Source of the DNA: Fasciolopsis buskii
Lineage: Eukaryota > Platyhelminthes > Trematoda > Plagiorchiida > Fasciolidae
Assembly: GCA_008360955.1 (NCBI GenBank)
Contig: LUCM01001550.1
Location: 86,092 to 150,091 of the forward strand
Direction: 5' to 3'
DNA: 64,000 nt
The position numbers and the translations under genes are program-made. Position 1 is the first letter of the stretch. Every line of letters begins with the position of its first letter. Below the pieces are notes generated by a model. That model saw only the letters and a list, made by a program, of their open reading frames with translations. It had not been told where the DNA came from and searched no databases. Of the stretch, positions 26,970 to 40,020 are shown piece after piece.

Positions 26970-27500
26970 ATAGAGAATGACAGCACGATCGCCACTGTTC
27001 ACGGTTCACTGCCATATCCTTCACTGTCTCCAGCCAGCAAGTCGATGAGTCTTTCGGACCCCAACCACGAAGGCGTGAGACACCTACTTTACCTAACTTC
27101 GTTGTACATTTCCTCATCCCACGTTTCTACGTCATCTGTTGGCCTCCACATGGCCCCTTCCATTCACTGGGAGGAACACAAAATAAGGCACGATATGGTA
27201 GACGAGTGTTCGTCATACGCAACACGTGACCCAACCCCAACCAGCGTAGTCTACTGAGTTTCATACGCTGAAACAAGCTGTTCTCAGAAGTGGCACCCAA
27301 TAACAGATTCCTAACCTCAATATTACTCACCCGGTCACTTCATCCAATCCTAGCCATACTACGTAAACATCGATGGTCGAAAACCTCCAACCGACGAACA
27401 TCGCCCGCACGCGTTCTCCATGATTGCTGAGGTATGAAATACACTGTCTGCCTGATTTTGCGAATGAACTGTTTGACAGTTTACGGCTTGATATCAAAGC
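26970..27500 (-). mobile_element. RTE-like LINE, 3' end of reverse transcriptase ORF
   Basis: Minus frames carry SNIEVRNLLLGATSENSLFQ, then KLSRLRWLGLGHVLRMTNTR and LPYRALFCVPPSEWKGPCGG. The R-LRWLGHV-RM--RLP-RAL---WK---GGQ order is the conserved C-terminal region of RTE-type LINE ORFs in flatworms. Upstream, the VFDHRCLR-like part is frameshifted. The downstream end (toward 26970) matches the plus-strand copy at about 35.2-35.3 kb, including a GACTCATCGACTTGCTGGC-type block. Confidence 0.85.
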
Positions 27501-27519
27501 GAATAATTTCATTTTACAT

Positions 27520-29990
27520 CAAAAATCATAGCCAAATTTTAATTCTTACAAACAGGAGTGCAAGTGTGTGGTCGACCTGATGAATCATTGGCGAAGGATT
27601 AACGCATTGGTTGTTGATTGCAGCCCAGCTATTCGCGTATTGCACATTAAATGGTTTTACGTTTTTTGGTTATGGTAGAATGTCGACACATGGTAGCGCA
27701 CCTTTTTCCCAGGAAAAAACGTCAAACGCACCCGGAAAAAATGCTCTGACGAAATTTTCGTTAATGAATTCCACGTTAACTCACCAGTTCTCGTCAGGAA
27801 ATGTATGAGCAACAGGACTAACATCGACTATTTTGACAAGAACCTCGATTATAAACAGATGTATTTTGGTGTCCTCATTTTATTTATACATCTGTATTAT
27901 CGTCTCTTTGTAGAACAGTCCGCCTTAAGTATTGATTGTGCCTTTTGTGCTGAGGCCATCCAACCGTGACCTTCATCTGCTGAGAATCGGCGGGCCTTCG
28001 AAGAAATGCCGCTTCCCTAAAACTGTTACGTAAAACGGTGAGTCTATTGTCCCAGGAACATGCATCAACTTGAAAACATGGCGTGATAATATTCGTTGGT
28101 CAAATATGATCACAACACCGCGGTAAAATATATGGTATGATCAGTGAGCGGAACGAAATGCCTCGGGCATCGCGGTTCAGTAAGTTTATCGATAAACACT
28201 GTCCAACAGTGAGCCGAAATCATCATCTGTTTGCAGTTTTTTAATTCGAGTTATTAGGAATTAGCTTCCATGTACAAAAATTTACTGGAAACAAATTCTA
28301 CTAAGATTTTTCGAAGAGAACAAAACGAGAAAAGATAGACTCTACCAGTTAGTTTCACAACATTTCTGGCCACGGAAACTTCAACAGCCTGTCGAATGTT
28401 AAGTTTGCTGATGAGCACTGACGGTTATTTCCAAAGCTTCAGAATTTAACGCTCGAAGATGAGGCCTTCATTCGTGCTGGACTAGTGATGTAAACTTGAC
28501 AGAGGAACAGCTGATGTCAAATAAAAGTAAATTAAACAACCACTGCTAGCTAGCATCATTGAATCGCAAACATGAGAACATTGACAACATTAGTTTCATT
28601 TTGGTTAGTGAGGTAGAGAACGCCCAAAAAAATCCAAATCATGTTTTCAGGCATTTAGCTTGTCCTGTTTGTCGAGGGTGCGTTTGATCACTACCTGTGC
28701 TCCGCACGAGGTGAGTAGCATGGGTCGTGATAAAACATGTCAATTCACGACTTTGAGAAAACCAGAATGAAGTGTATGCGTGAGTCCTTCGTTGGTACGA
28801 CATCCGACCATTCATGACACCGCGGCATTTGTAAAAGCTTGAGTATTTCCGAATGAATCCACAAATGAGGACACCGAGCTCGACGGGACGCGAATTCGTA
28901 CACGTTTCAGCACAGTTAGTTTTCTGGGACCCGAGAATGGTGATTATCTGTCCAGCCAGTTTTTAACCCAACAACTCAACAAATAGGATTCCCTCAAAAC
29001 AGAATAACCATCCACCTCACACCGATTTTGAACGAACTAACGGTTTTGTCGTGAGAACTTCCACAGGTGTTGCACAGTTTTGGAACAGATGTCAATGAAC
29101 TGAGCGGTAAAATTCGCGAGTACTTACCCACGCCGACTCAGATTCCACTGAGCCCAAAAGCTGTTAAGTTTTAATCCGGTGTCTTGATCTGTCAAAGCAA
29201 CATTAGTTAAGTAGTTTTGTGATCAATAATTTCTGCTTCTCACAAACGTGCTCTTATAATTAGCCCCAAGACACTTATCTTATTAAGAATGGTCATATTA
29301 TTGTGTCGTAGATCATTGGAAATCAATTTATCGACCAACTTTTATCTTCTAACCAGCAACGTCACATGATTCAAAATCCTTTAGTTGACGAGTTCCATAG
29401 AAGACTGTTTCAACAACACGAAGTGGTCAGTAAGCTCGTTTACACTTGTACGCACTGACTGAGATATGAAAGAGTAGGACTGAAAACACGCCATTCCCCT
29501 TAAAATGTTCGCGAGTCAGTTTGAACTTATCTATTGGTCACAGTACGAATAACTGAGACCTGTTCTATCGTTTTCAAAAAATTCACCATAATTGAAGGGA
29601 AAAAATGTCTAGCGTAGCTATCAATGCGCTGTTCTGTGGAACATACCATTTGCTGACTTACCAAATGTTACTCAATCGCGTGGATCGATGTCCGCATCTC
29701 TAGGGCTCTTGGTGAAAACCAGGATGTGCTCACAAGTTCGAGCAATTAAGATTCCTCATACATTCTCAAATGTTCGACAGTAGTGTATCCAATATGCGGC
29801 GGCTGATCGATTTTTCGATTTTTCCTCACGGGGACACGCACAAGCATACATAAACCAACTCGAAATCGATATGAAAAATAACAGGTAAACAAGGACCACA
29901 TTAAAGGGAGAACGGAAAGTTAGTCCTCTTGATTCGGTTTAGCCAGTACGCATCAAACTCACTCGATCGAAAACGTGCATCGGAATCTCT
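27520..29990. other. No recognisable feature
   Basis: Only short ORFs without domain content; no repeat family could be assigned. Confidence 0.45.
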
Positions 29991-29995
29991 GAATA

Positions 29996-30330
29996 TATAT
30001 ATGTGTGTTTGTGTTTGTGTTTGTACAGCCTTGTGTAAGTGATTGTGTGCATCAGTTTGCCCATACGATAAAGGCGGGGAGGAAATAGTTGGGCGTGAAC
30101 TGCTTGGAGCGTGGGGCAGATAGGAGGGAAGCAGCTGAGACACGAGATGGCAAATCCCATTGGAGTGTTACGCGACGCGCACGTGACAGCCATGCGACTA
30201 AACTAATCGGCAAATAGATAAATTTCGTCCATTTTCGTATGCGAGCGTGTGTAAGCTTGTGTGCGTGTGTGTGTGTGTCGGTGTGTGTGTGTGTCGGTGT
30301 GTGTGCGTGTGCGTATTTGTGTGTGTATGA
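29996..30330. repeat. TG-rich microsatellite cluster
   Basis: A short AT/TG run at about 29996-30028 and a longer compound (TG)n tract with CGGTG interruptions at about 30243-30325. Thr-His-rich minus ORFs here are artefacts. Confidence 0.92.
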
Positions 30331-30564
30331 CATACTACAAAGGCCAACAAGAGTGAAAGACTACACGCCAAGGCCGTGATCGACAAACGTGCCACAGACA
30401 CGAAATGAAGGACGAGAAAAATGAGTAGCCTCAACTCAGGCATACAAAATGCGCAAGTGATCGAGAGCAGATGGCACTGGAACGACCAGAACGAGAGACT
30501 CAAAATGGATAAGCGAGCTAGTACTCAGCAAGGCAGATAGATAGAGAGACACGCGTACAGACAG

Positions 30565-30565
30565 C

Positions 30566-30618
<53 letters not shown>
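30565..30618. repeat. (CAGA)n tetranucleotide microsatellite
   Basis: About thirteen nearly perfect CAGA units. The Cys-Leu-Ser-Val repeats of the minus ORF over it are a translation of the repeat. Confidence 0.95.
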
Positions 30619-30659
30619 CACAAGTCCACTTGAATGGCCGTAATCATTCACTGAGAACG

Positions 30660-31640
30660 TGAGGCTTAGGAAAAGAAATTAGCATGACATTTTGATTTGT
30701 AACAAACCATTATCTGTTCAAATACCTATCTTGAAAACAAGTCACTCGTGAAAATCGGAATGACAGTCTACGGTAAACAGTCCCGAACATTCTGTCCGTA
30801 AGATGCGAAAATTTCTGAAATATCCCTCCAAACATTACGACAGTGCACACAAAGCACAAGGAAAGTTGAGTTTGAGGTAAACGATAGCTTTTCAACTTTG
30901 TTAAAACAGTATAGCGAATATGAGAGATTTCACGGGGTCAGTGAACTATTGTAGGCTGGTTTTTCTACTGTGGAGTTTCACTTACCGAATCCTTGGTGCA
31001 ATCGATGAAGGACAGTTGATCTGTTAGTCCGACCCTTGATTTTCCGAAAAAGAGCAAACTACATAAAGTTGTCTTTATTTTGGAATGCCTTACTAGATCG
31101 GATATTTTGACCATTCGGCATCAAACAGTCACTGGGGCCACTCTGATTCCCCCAAACTATGAAACTGTACGTAGTGAATTGCATGGTACCGGTGCTCATA
31201 CACGCATTCAATGTGACTGAATTTTGTTGAAGCGTCTGGTTTCGACTTTGGAGGACTGTGAAGTTTGAGTTTTCTGTTGGTCAAACAAGAACCGAATCGT
31301 TCTAACAGACGAAATGCTCTCTATCATTACTTGCAAAGTATATACTATATTCATAAATCATTTCTGTGGTTGGGGCAAGTCTAAGAAAGCAAAAAACAGG
31401 CTCTTCGTTTACTGGTGCACATGACGTTCGGTACGTGAACGTGTTTGGTAACTGCAGTCAGGATTTACCGATTAACCCAGTATCGAACACATGCGAAATA
31501 ACCAAGCTCTGTGGGTCATGTTCAAAGACTCCGTCATACTTAGGCTATCTGCAGAGAAGTGATGTATAGAGAGGGATAAATTGCTGTGCCCCAGCGGTCC
31601 ATGATCATACAAATCAGTAGTGGACTGATGCAACTTGCGA
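30660..31640. other. No recognisable feature
   Basis: No supported gene or repeat. Confidence 0.4.
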
Positions 31641-31654
31641 TGAATTTCAGTATA

Positions 31655-31790
31655 CCCTCGGAGACCTTCTTGGCAGCATAATCACTACAGCGTTCGATTC
31701 GAAATCGTTCGTCCCGGGTTTGCGTCCCAGTTGGGGCGCAGCAGATACGCGTCACTGATGATACCTAATAAAGACGAAGCAGCTAAGCAA
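31655..31790 (+). mobile_element. tRNA-like repeat, SINE family 2 (candidate)
   Basis: The element holds GGCAGCATAATCACTACAGC, a B-box-like CCCGGGTTTGCGTCCCAG, then TTGGGGCGCAGCAGATACG, CACTGATGATAC and AATAAAGACGAAGCAG. The B box and following bases recur at about 56128 (CCGGGTTCGCGTCCCAG), suggesting a second tRNA-derived family distinct from family 1. Confidence 0.5.
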
Positions 31791-31799
31791 AGCTTCCAC

Positions 31800-34590
31800 G
31801 GTTTCTCAATGGTGAATGTAACTCAGACCTTGCATGCTGAATTCGTTCCTAATAAGGGGATTTCGTCAAAATATGGTGAAATTTAAGCGCTTTCGCTTCA
31901 CTCCACTTCCAGAACATTCGACTACACAATACCTTTGATCTGAACTGATGGATCTGAACTGATGATGGCGCAAACGAGTTAGAATCTCCTGGTGTAAGTC
32001 CATCTACAAATTAACTAAAGCAAGATCAACAACGAATGATCAAATGGGGAAATCCGAGAGAAAATTCTTTTCCTCCAGGTTTAGCTGAAAACTTATTCCA
32101 TGTTCGTTCAATACAGGGTTCATCTTCGGTACCACCGGAGTCAATGTAATTAATGTAATCTGGTCATAACTACCTCCCAAACACAGGAGCAAACTGACCA
32201 CAACTAATTCGCCAATCTGAATTTATTACTGCTTATGGCAGTTTCGCTTGAAATGTCCAAGTCATAAAATGCACCCATGTGGGAGGAGATCAGTGTCTCA
32301 GGCTTCGATATGGTTAGTGCACAGAAAGTTTCTTGAAATGTTACCAAATGGTAGTGCGCTTTAAACCGCCTCTGCTACTTATTGTCTGTGCATTGACCCC
32401 TTGTCGCGGAAGAGAGTTCTCACCAAAATGGGGTCAAAGACCAGCACTCGAAGCCGTTCATCGTATTCATCAATATTTTGTGGTCGTTCTGAAAGAGACG
32501 TCTAGGTCACCTCAACCGCTAACGAGATGCAAGGGACACAATGCTATCCTGGCCGGCACCTCTGGCGAAGGGATGCACAGGGAAACCATCGTTTCTGACC
32601 CAAAATTCACGCCCCCCTCGGCCCCAGAGAAGTGATTTGAGCTTTTAGAAGCTAAAATCTCCGGTTGTGCACTCAGAAAAAAGCAACTGCTTTGGTGTGA
32701 ATAACCTTACAACACTTTCCCATGCACAGTTCATAAATCCCTAAATTCATAGTTCCAAGATGATGAACTTTTGAAGAAACTAACCGAGATACTTCCTGTC
32801 GTATAAACAACAGCCTTCGAGCTCATCCATTTTATTCATTTCTTCTACCACCAGAAATCAAACTAGAGACAACAAACAACAAAACCTTTCCCATTTTAAC
32901 CTTTCGCTATTAATCTTGATTCTCTCCAGGGGTTCTTACCCATTTGTGTCCTGTTTTGATTGGCGTAAGATCTGAAATCAGGCAGGGGTGAATATAACAA
33001 CTATACTACTTAATCAGACAATGAGAGTGAAAGCCGAAGCTGACGTGATGCAGCTGTCCCTGTCTTGCCGCAATTCATTTCTCAGTACTATACACGGGGC
33101 TGGAAAAGAATTCCCTTTTTTCAATTTCCCAAGAGAAATATTGTTTATTAGCGGAGAAATCGAACATGAATGATGATGACACATTTTTTCGCCGGGAACC
33201 TGGCACGAATTGAACGGGGACATAGAGAATGCGACCATTTGTTTTTTTTACTGTTTCGTTGTATTTCAGCAAAAACGGAGAGCGTTCAACACAACATGAA
33301 AGAAACGAAATCGGAGGTGCCAGATCTACGCGTAACGCCGTGAGCAAACAAGAAAGTAAACGATAGAAAGCAGGGTAATGGAATGCGCATTGTTAGTTTA
33401 ATATCCAACAAAAAGAATATCACTGGATAGAAAGCAAACTATGTATCATGTTCACGTTGGTCCATGAAGATCCATTTAGTCGGAGAAATAGGATCAATCA
33501 GTCACTCGCGTTTAAATAGTGCCTTCTGTATGAAAACAAGAAAAAAAGCAAAGTTTTCCTAATCAATTATTGATATTTGAAGGTATCATTGGGTTTATCG
33601 TGTCATGAATGGTAATCAAACATTTGATCGCAACAAGGGGTACTTAAATTCCCTCACCACTCCTCTCACAGTAATTCAAGGAGTTCAGTAGTTAGCTAAC
33701 AGACAAAATTTCTGAACATAGTAGTGTTCCGATTGGCTGGATTAAAGCAATCTTTGGTGTTTATGTTATTACCAGAAAGAATATTTCATATTTCGATATG
33801 TCGCCTCGTGACGGATATTCACATCCGTGAAGTGTGAGGCTATTCTTAAGCACTAAGTTAGCTTCAGTTAAACCAATTACCCAACGGTCAGTAAACCAGT
33901 AATGATACCTATATGCATTCATTAGCTTCTAAGACAGAGGTCTGATGAAAAAATTAAGTGGAACAAAATTAATGAAACATATTCCCAGCCAAATAAGTAA
34001 TTCCAATCAAATTCTAAATTCGAAAGACATGTGATAGCTTCGTCGGTTTTGCTAGGGATCCTTGTGAAAGTGTCTGATTAGGGGCCCGTAATTTTGAACT
34101 GAGAGCTGTCACTGTGAATTCCTGGGTATTCGCTAAACAGCAACTTAGCATAGCAGAGCATCGGTCACTTACATGACTTTGACCAACAACTATTCGTTAG
34201 TCAGTGTGACGGTTGCCCCTGAAAAACCGTGGAAGTAGCATTTTTTGCTACTTATAAATTAGCCAGTAGTTCAACGGGTTTGTGAAATATTGGAGCAGGG
34301 TTCAAATATTCCTGGTTATCTGGTGAATAGAATAGCAGTCAAATCTGAGTCAATTTTGCTTTTTCGAACTAGTCTTCTCGGAATCCTTCAAGACTTGTCA
34401 TGCGATTTCGTGCAGAGGCAACTGATAATTTCTTTATTTAAAAACGAATTTAAAATCCACCGTTCTATTATCTGTTTTCCAAAAGACACAAATGACAGAG
34501 TACATTCATAACGAACAGATTACCCCGGCTAGTAAGAATCGCTTATATATCTAGTTTGGTCTAAAAATGTACAGCACAGTAGGGGACAAA
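31800..34590. other. No supported gene
   Basis: A 100-codon plus frame at 32333-32635 and overlapping frames on both strands near 33.0-33.35 kb were considered, but lack motifs and clear splice borders. Confidence 0.35.
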
Positions 34591-34599
34591 AGGCTAACT

Positions 34600-35310
34600 T
34601 ACACGTGGATGCGATGCGAATGGATTATTTCAGATCGACGGCGATTGACGTTTTTGTCGATTACTATAGTTTTAATGCATCTGAAAAGAAAAGAAGACAA
34701 CTTAGATTGTCTGATGTGCTTTTTCGACTCACGTATGCTTCAACGATTGGTAGCTCCGCAGTGGAGGCAGACACTTGTATATATAAGCCTCGAACGGCTT
34801 ACGCTGGACTGAAGCACGTGTGGCGTCGCCCTGATATTTCACTGAATTTGAATAGTAGTGTGTACTGTGCTGCAGTGCTCTCAGTTCTGTTGTACGGTTG
34901 CGAGACATGGATTATGCTTGTGGGAGATGTTTATCGGTAAGAGGTTTCCGACCACCGATGTCTACGTAGTTTGGCTAGGATTGGATGGAGTGACCGGGTG
35001 AGTAATGTGGAGGTCAGGAATCTAGTATTGAGAATACCTTATTTCGGCGTATGAAACTTAGTAGACTACGCTGATTGTGTCACGTGTTGCTTATGTCGAA
35101 CACTCGCCTACCATATCGTGCCCTATTTTGTTCCTCCTAAGGAATGGAAGAAGCCATGTGGAGGTCAGCAGAGATAATGTGGCAGCGTGGAGTGAGAAAA
35201 TGCACGGCGAACTTAGGTAAAGTAGGTGTCTCACGTCTTCGTGATTGGTGTCCGAAAGACTCGTCAAGTAGCTGGCTGGAGACACTGTAAACCGCGAACA
35301 GTAGCGCTCG
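34600..35310 (+). mobile_element. RTE-like LINE, 3' end of reverse transcriptase ORF
   Basis: The plus frame reads IGSSAVEADTCIYKPRTAYA, then GLKHVWRRPDISLNLNSSVY and SVLLYGCETWIML. A TAA at 34940 interrupts, and the same frame continues DHRCLRSLARIGWSDRVSNV. Beyond a frameshift come WK-GGQQ-like and SSSWLETL. This is the standard C-terminal order of flatworm RTE-like ORFs. The in-frame stop and frameshifts show it is dead. It is the same family as the minus-strand copy at 26970-27500. Confidence 0.9.
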
Positions 35311-35339
35311 TTTTGTCCATAAGAATAGTTTTTCTTTGC

Positions 35340-36854
35340 CTAAATTATAATTGGTGTCAACTAAACTGCACTGAACGTTAGCGGTGCTAGCGGAAATGCC
35401 TGTTATCTTGGGGTTCTGATCACTGAACTTGGCGTTTAACTCCTAATCTTTTCATCATCAGTCGAGGTGACATGGTCAGTGCAACAGCGTCAATGCACTT
35501 GGACTGGTGATGAAACATTTGAAGACCTAAACGACAAGTTCAACCATCAGAATCCCATGAAAACTAACAACCTGAACTACGAGTAGCACTAATTTTCAAA
35601 TCCATTGATAATTACTATTATATTGGTGTTCATTTAAAATTTGGCACCTAATCGTTTTGTTGTTCTATTTCTCATCCACCCATTTTCGCCAATGACTTTG
35701 GTTGTCGAATTACCATTCCTGGTTGATGTTTTCATAGATGCGGGTCAGGGTAAATTCTTTCAGATGTGCTTTATGGCTTGAGTGCAGCGGAATATGATTC
35801 GTCCAAAGCCCGTGCACCAAACGAGCGGGAGAGGACCGGCAGTCATGACCATGGAACGTGGATAACGCAGAACCAAAAAAAAGGTCGCAGCTGGTCAGGT
35901 GGCGATTATTTGCATGGGTGAGCATGCCTTTATGAGGACGGTATGAAATGGATGTGCAAAGCTAATGGGAATTCGATGTCTGATTGGCTATTGTGCGGAT
36001 ATTGTTTATCCCATGAAGTGGAAAAAGACAGAAAAAACGTCATCCAAGGGAACATTTTTTCCCCAAAGTTGGACAAAAACTAAAAGACTGCATTGTAAAG
36101 GGCGATACAAAACCCCGGAAGAGTTACTTGCACCAGAAAAAACATTCATAAGAAACAGTCTAAAATGTACTCACACCCGCCAATCAAAGGCACTGACAAA
36201 GTTGGTCTTTTCAATCTTAAACCAGGGCACTTGAGAACACCGTCTGCAAAGGGTTAGCTCACATGGTATTTTTCAGTCAAGTAATTGAAACGGTACGTTT
36301 TTCTTGTCTAATTAAAGTAAGTTCTTCTGCAGGTTTTTTATTCTTTTGAAACTAAGCCGCCATTATTGATCCAGTTGGCATTTGATTGCAAAACGTGTCT
36401 TGAGAAAGGCTACCCACGGTAGTCGGAACGTTGGCGCATTGCATCTACCAACAAGGCTGTTATTAATACAATTTAGCCGCGATTGTTTCATTTCTGAGAC
36501 TACCCCATGAAGCACAAATGAACGAAACACTGATTTGATGCACAAAAGCCAATCAGCAAAAAAACGACCTGCAAATAGCCATTAGCGTGAATTTATTGAT
36601 TTCACGCAAAATACCTAGGAAACCCGTTTCATGAAATTTCGATAATCGCTCACAAATCATCAATTTCAAACAGATAATGTAGTATGAAATCTGTCAACAG
36701 GTTAGGCTTATTAGCTCGAATTGCACGTTAGTAATTGAGGAACGTTAAATGAATAACAAGTCAATCTACCGATTCAACTGATATCTAGTTGAAAATAATT
36801 TTATGCTCGAATGAATAACATGTACTATTGAATATTCCGAACATTAGCACTTAC
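35340..36854. other. No supported gene
   Basis: A Lys-rich 89-codon plus frame at 35965-36234 has coding-like composition but no splice or domain support. Confidence 0.35.
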
Positions 36855-36948
36855 ATGGATCCAAACAAAACACTTGTGTCGCCTCCTTTGTGACTGTGAA
36901 ATGGAGACGATTTCGAGAGAAATATAATAAATGGTCGATGGAAAATGT
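36855..36948 (-). CDS. Candidate exon of the repeat-protein gene
   Basis: A strong acceptor (TTTCGTTTTCAG) and a perfect GTAAGT donor enclose 94 bases. All three frames are open. Taking over phase 1 from the exon at 39343-39577 gives an Asn codon at the junction and the reading IFHRPFIIFLSKSSPFHSHK, leaving in phase 2. The splice borders are among the best in the window; the reading frame rests on the phase argument. Confidence 0.45.
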
Positions 36949-37075
36949 CTGAAAACGAAATTGTACTGTAAAAATATTCCAAAACTGAAGTGAAACAAAA
37001 TATAGTTCGTGATGTCTGTTACATGCTGCTTTGAGTATCACTTTAAAAATCTGTGCGCCGAGTTTCTGTTAGTTC

Positions 37076-37112
37076 CATATATATATATATATACAAATAT
37101 ATATATATATAT
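37076..37112. repeat. (TA)n microsatellite
   Basis: Two TA runs split by a CAA interruption. Confidence 0.95.
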
Positions 37113-37119
37113 TGAGCAA

Positions 37120-38235
37120 TACGCGTACTGCGCATAATTGAAGAGTCAAATCAAGTTCACGGCTTGTAACTGAAGTAGCTGAATCATGGTTCTCAGCAAT
37201 CATTCTGCTAGTCAGTTTAACAAATGGACCACGCACAATTTGGTTAAATTTTGAAGAAAATCATTGATCGTGCCAAAATCACTGCCAAATTTACGGGATA
37301 AAAAAAAACGATCGTGATGGGATCTTCTTGGATTTCATTTCGTAATCATCTGGTCTCCATAGTTTTCTAACACGCACTGATTTTCAAACTGATTGTTTGG
37401 TTTCAACCATTCATTGCATAACTTTATTGGACTTCATCGACAAAGTGGACTTTCCTGTGATCAGGGGGAGAAAATTCTGACATTTGGACATAAAAGTTGC
37501 AAGTTGAAATACTCCAACTCCAATCAACTTTTCCACTGGGCAGCAATTTGCTAAATGCTATTTCCTTTCGGAAAATGATATACATTTCCGTTTCGATAAT
37601 AAAATAAAACAGAAAATTGGAGGGGAAGAGTGAAATAAATGTCAGGTCCTAGCTGACAGTGTGAAATGAGTACGTGGCTTCCGGGGCCATTGTGATGTTG
37701 AACGAAATCGCACCATCACCGGTGACTTTGGTTGCCAAGTGGACAACCGATCATCCATTGGGATCGACAAAACCTTTCAAATTTGCTGTAAACTGTTGAC
37801 CTGTAGAACTGAAGTGCAGTGGAGGCCACTGTGACTCGCGGTCACCGTCCTTTCACAAACTGGATTTGGACAGTCGTTCCATTCAGGTCACGGTCAGAAT
37901 CCATATCGTTCAACGGAGAATCAGTGAGAAATGATTCAATTACTCCGCTAAAACCGAGATACTGTCCATTCCCATAGAGTTGAAACTGCCTCCAAATCAT
38001 AACTTCTAACCGCTTTTTACAGAACGCAATAAATGTTCGTACTCACGCTTTTACCGTCTTTATTCGACGAATATCGCATCCTGCACATTCCCATTAGCCG
38101 AAACAACCTCATACAACTTGATTTTACTCTCACGTGGATACAGACGAACCGCATTCTTATGCGATCGTTTCAGCAGACAAGTTCGCAATGAAGCAATCTG
38201 TTTTTGGTCAAGGATGTACACAGCTAGGCAAATAC
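37120..38235. other. No recognisable feature
   Basis: No supported gene or repeat. Confidence 0.4.
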
Positions 38236-38239
38236 TGTT

Positions 38240-38390
38240 ATCTTCTTATCTTTTAAGCCTTGCTTCCTTTAGTAATGCAACACCAGTGTACATCGTCCTC
38301 TAGAAGAGATCCGCGACCAGTCATGGAAGGATGCGAACTCGTGGACTTTACCGTCAAAGGCCACGACTATATCCTTCTAACCATAGCATG
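38240..38390 (-). mobile_element. tRNA-derived SINE, family 1, with internal deletion
   Basis: Plus orientation shows the tail (TTATCTTTTAAGCCTTGC, CACCAGTGTACATCGTCC), then directly the tRNA-like end TGGAAGGATGCGAACTCGTG and CCACGACTATATCCTTC. The middle block (GGCCGCGGCCAACAG type) and part of the head are shortened. Confidence 0.7.
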
Positions 38391-39342
38391 GCATCAACAG
38401 ACCTTTTTAAATCCTTGCATATGTTCACATAGTCTAAGAGAACATGTAAAAATTAAGCAACTGGAGCAAATAAGCTCGCGTTTAACGATACGTTGTTCGA
38501 CGCGAGTGCAAATTACTGAAAACGGTTCAGATCGTCGCCAACTGTTGGCTACCAAAAGCGCACAAATTACCAATGCTCATCCAATCGTAGATCTTATTTA
38601 CCCTATCCGGCGTTATTCGCTTTACGGGCATAATTGAGATTATATTTGATTTTGTCATATGTTCTTCGCGATTGTGATTGCTAGTTCATCCAGTGCTCTC
38701 AGCCCCCTGAACCCAGTCGGACTAGAAGTCACTTTCGGTATAGTCAACTGTGTTCGAACAGGAATCATAAATCCCGACAATTAATCGATTACTTTGGAAA
38801 GGAATAATAGCGAAAGTATCAGGTGTGGTGAACTGTACTCATTGTTTCTTCCTCTTTCCTATTTTTTGCTCATCATGATTCTCATGGCACGCGGTTTGTA
38901 TTACTTGATTGTGAAAAGTGAATAGCATACCTGCTTGACACATGTAATGGTGCACCCAAATTATTTTGGAAAGCTTTTCCCTAGAATTTGTTAGTTTTTT
39001 GCGGGTAGAAAAAAAATTATGGGCCTAGTCACAACATTATTCCTCATCATAACTGACACGCGAAGATTCTTCGGTTTGTCAAATAAGAATTCCTCATCTA
39101 ATCTGTTTATCCCTAACAAAAAAGCAACACATCATTAAAAATGTACGAAATGTTGACAAGTCTTATTATTCTATATATGTTCGGTTAAAAACTGTGAGAA
39201 ACAAAATGCTAGACATGTATTCTCAGCCGGCCAAATTTTTTTCTGACTCCTAGACATCAGCACGTGGAACGATTTGTAGACAAACACTGAACCGATAGAA
39301 GCTGATCACTCATGGCAATAAAATAACAATACAACTACTTAC

Positions 39343-39577
39343 TAGATGATTTAAGTTGGAAAACGTATCCCCGGAGTGTTGCTTCATTTTGAACTGTTGT
39401 TATAATTTCGGACAGTGTTTTTTCCATTCCATAAAATAGGTCCGGTTTTTTCAGCAATATTGAAGTCATGTCGATATGAATCGTCACGGTGATTTTATTT
39501 TCGTCCGCAAGTTTCACTCCAGCGTCCGTGACTAGGACATGTTCTGCGAAATTATGCAGCTGAATCTGACCATAGAT
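39343..39577 (-). CDS. Exon of a large unrecognised tandem-unit protein
   Basis: Acceptor ATACTAAG and a perfect GTAAGT donor bound 235 bases, phase 0 in and phase 1 out. The peptide reads IYGQIQLHNFAEHVLVTDAG, VKLADENKITVTIHIDMTS, then ILLKKPDLFYGMEKTLSEI. This defines the unit seen across the minus strand: a Q-I-Q-L / H-N turn, V-L-V-T, a short acidic linker, a strand of alternating V/I, and a Leu-rich amphipathic segment. Related units are at 51655, 46238-46370, 44522 with 42118, 10046 and 9256. The fold suggests a small alpha-beta domain; SEA-like is one thought, but I cannot assign a family. It joins in phase with 39743-39816 upstream and 36855-36948 downstream. Confidence 0.62.
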
Positions 39578-39742
39578 CTTAGTATGATGCGGGATAAAGA
39601 GAAAGGATGTAAATTCATCCCCAAGTTGGACACATACGGGAATAGAAAAGTAATTGACTAATGAACAGAACAGGACTAATTTAACCGAACTGAACACATC
39701 AAGTTTATTGATGGGAGTGACAGAAGTAATCTGTTGTCTTAC

Positions 39743-39816
39743 CTCATTGAAGATTGCGGTCACTTCCCTGTCATTATTTGGTCCACGCGATCTCGTGTCC
39801 AGTTCAATTTTCCAAT
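39743..39816 (-). CDS. Exon of the tandem-unit protein
   Basis: Acceptor GCATCTTTCAG and donor GTAAGA bound 74 bases, phase 1 in and phase 0 out, separated from the next exon by an intron of 165 bases. The peptide is WKIELDTRSRGPNNDREVTA then IFNE. Upstream it joins the exon at 42118-42231, forming an Asn codon; downstream it joins 39343-39577 cleanly. Confidence 0.6.
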
Positions 39817-39927
39817 CTGAAAGATGCATTGGAGAATACTTTTAAAACCTGACTGTTTGAATTAGACTCTAGTGTCAAAGCAACAAAAGCGTGTACATAA
39901 AAGGAGACGTTAGGGCAGAACAGAGTA

Positions 39928-40020
39928 TGAGATATATATATATTTGACTTTTGGAAACAATAACCGCAAAACGGATCGTGTGATTCCAGTAAAATTTTGT
40001 ACATCCATTCGTTTACGAAA
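39928..40020 (+). repeat. Decayed copy of the hammerhead-bearing repeat
   Basis: A TA run (39931-39943) is followed by GGAAACAATAACCGCAAAAC and GGATCGTGTGATTCC, then AAATTTTGTACATCCA. This aligns by eye with the minus strand of the left arm at 51183-51287 (ACAATAACCGCGAAACC, GGTCGTGTGCTCCC, AAATTTTGTTCACGCATCCA). The CTGANGA core is lost and GAAA reads AAAA, so no ribozyme is expected. Like the other copies, it abuts a TA microsatellite. Confidence 0.65.

Noticed and set aside
30052..30651. Thr-His-rich and Cys-Leu-Ser-Val-rich minus ORFs
   Set aside because: Direct translations of TG and CAGA microsatellites.
39335..39829. One 164-codon minus ORF taken as a single exon
   Set aside because: Good donor and acceptor sites inside (GTAAGA after IFNE, acceptor ATACTAAG) split it into two exons with matching phase 0; the middle lacks coding character.
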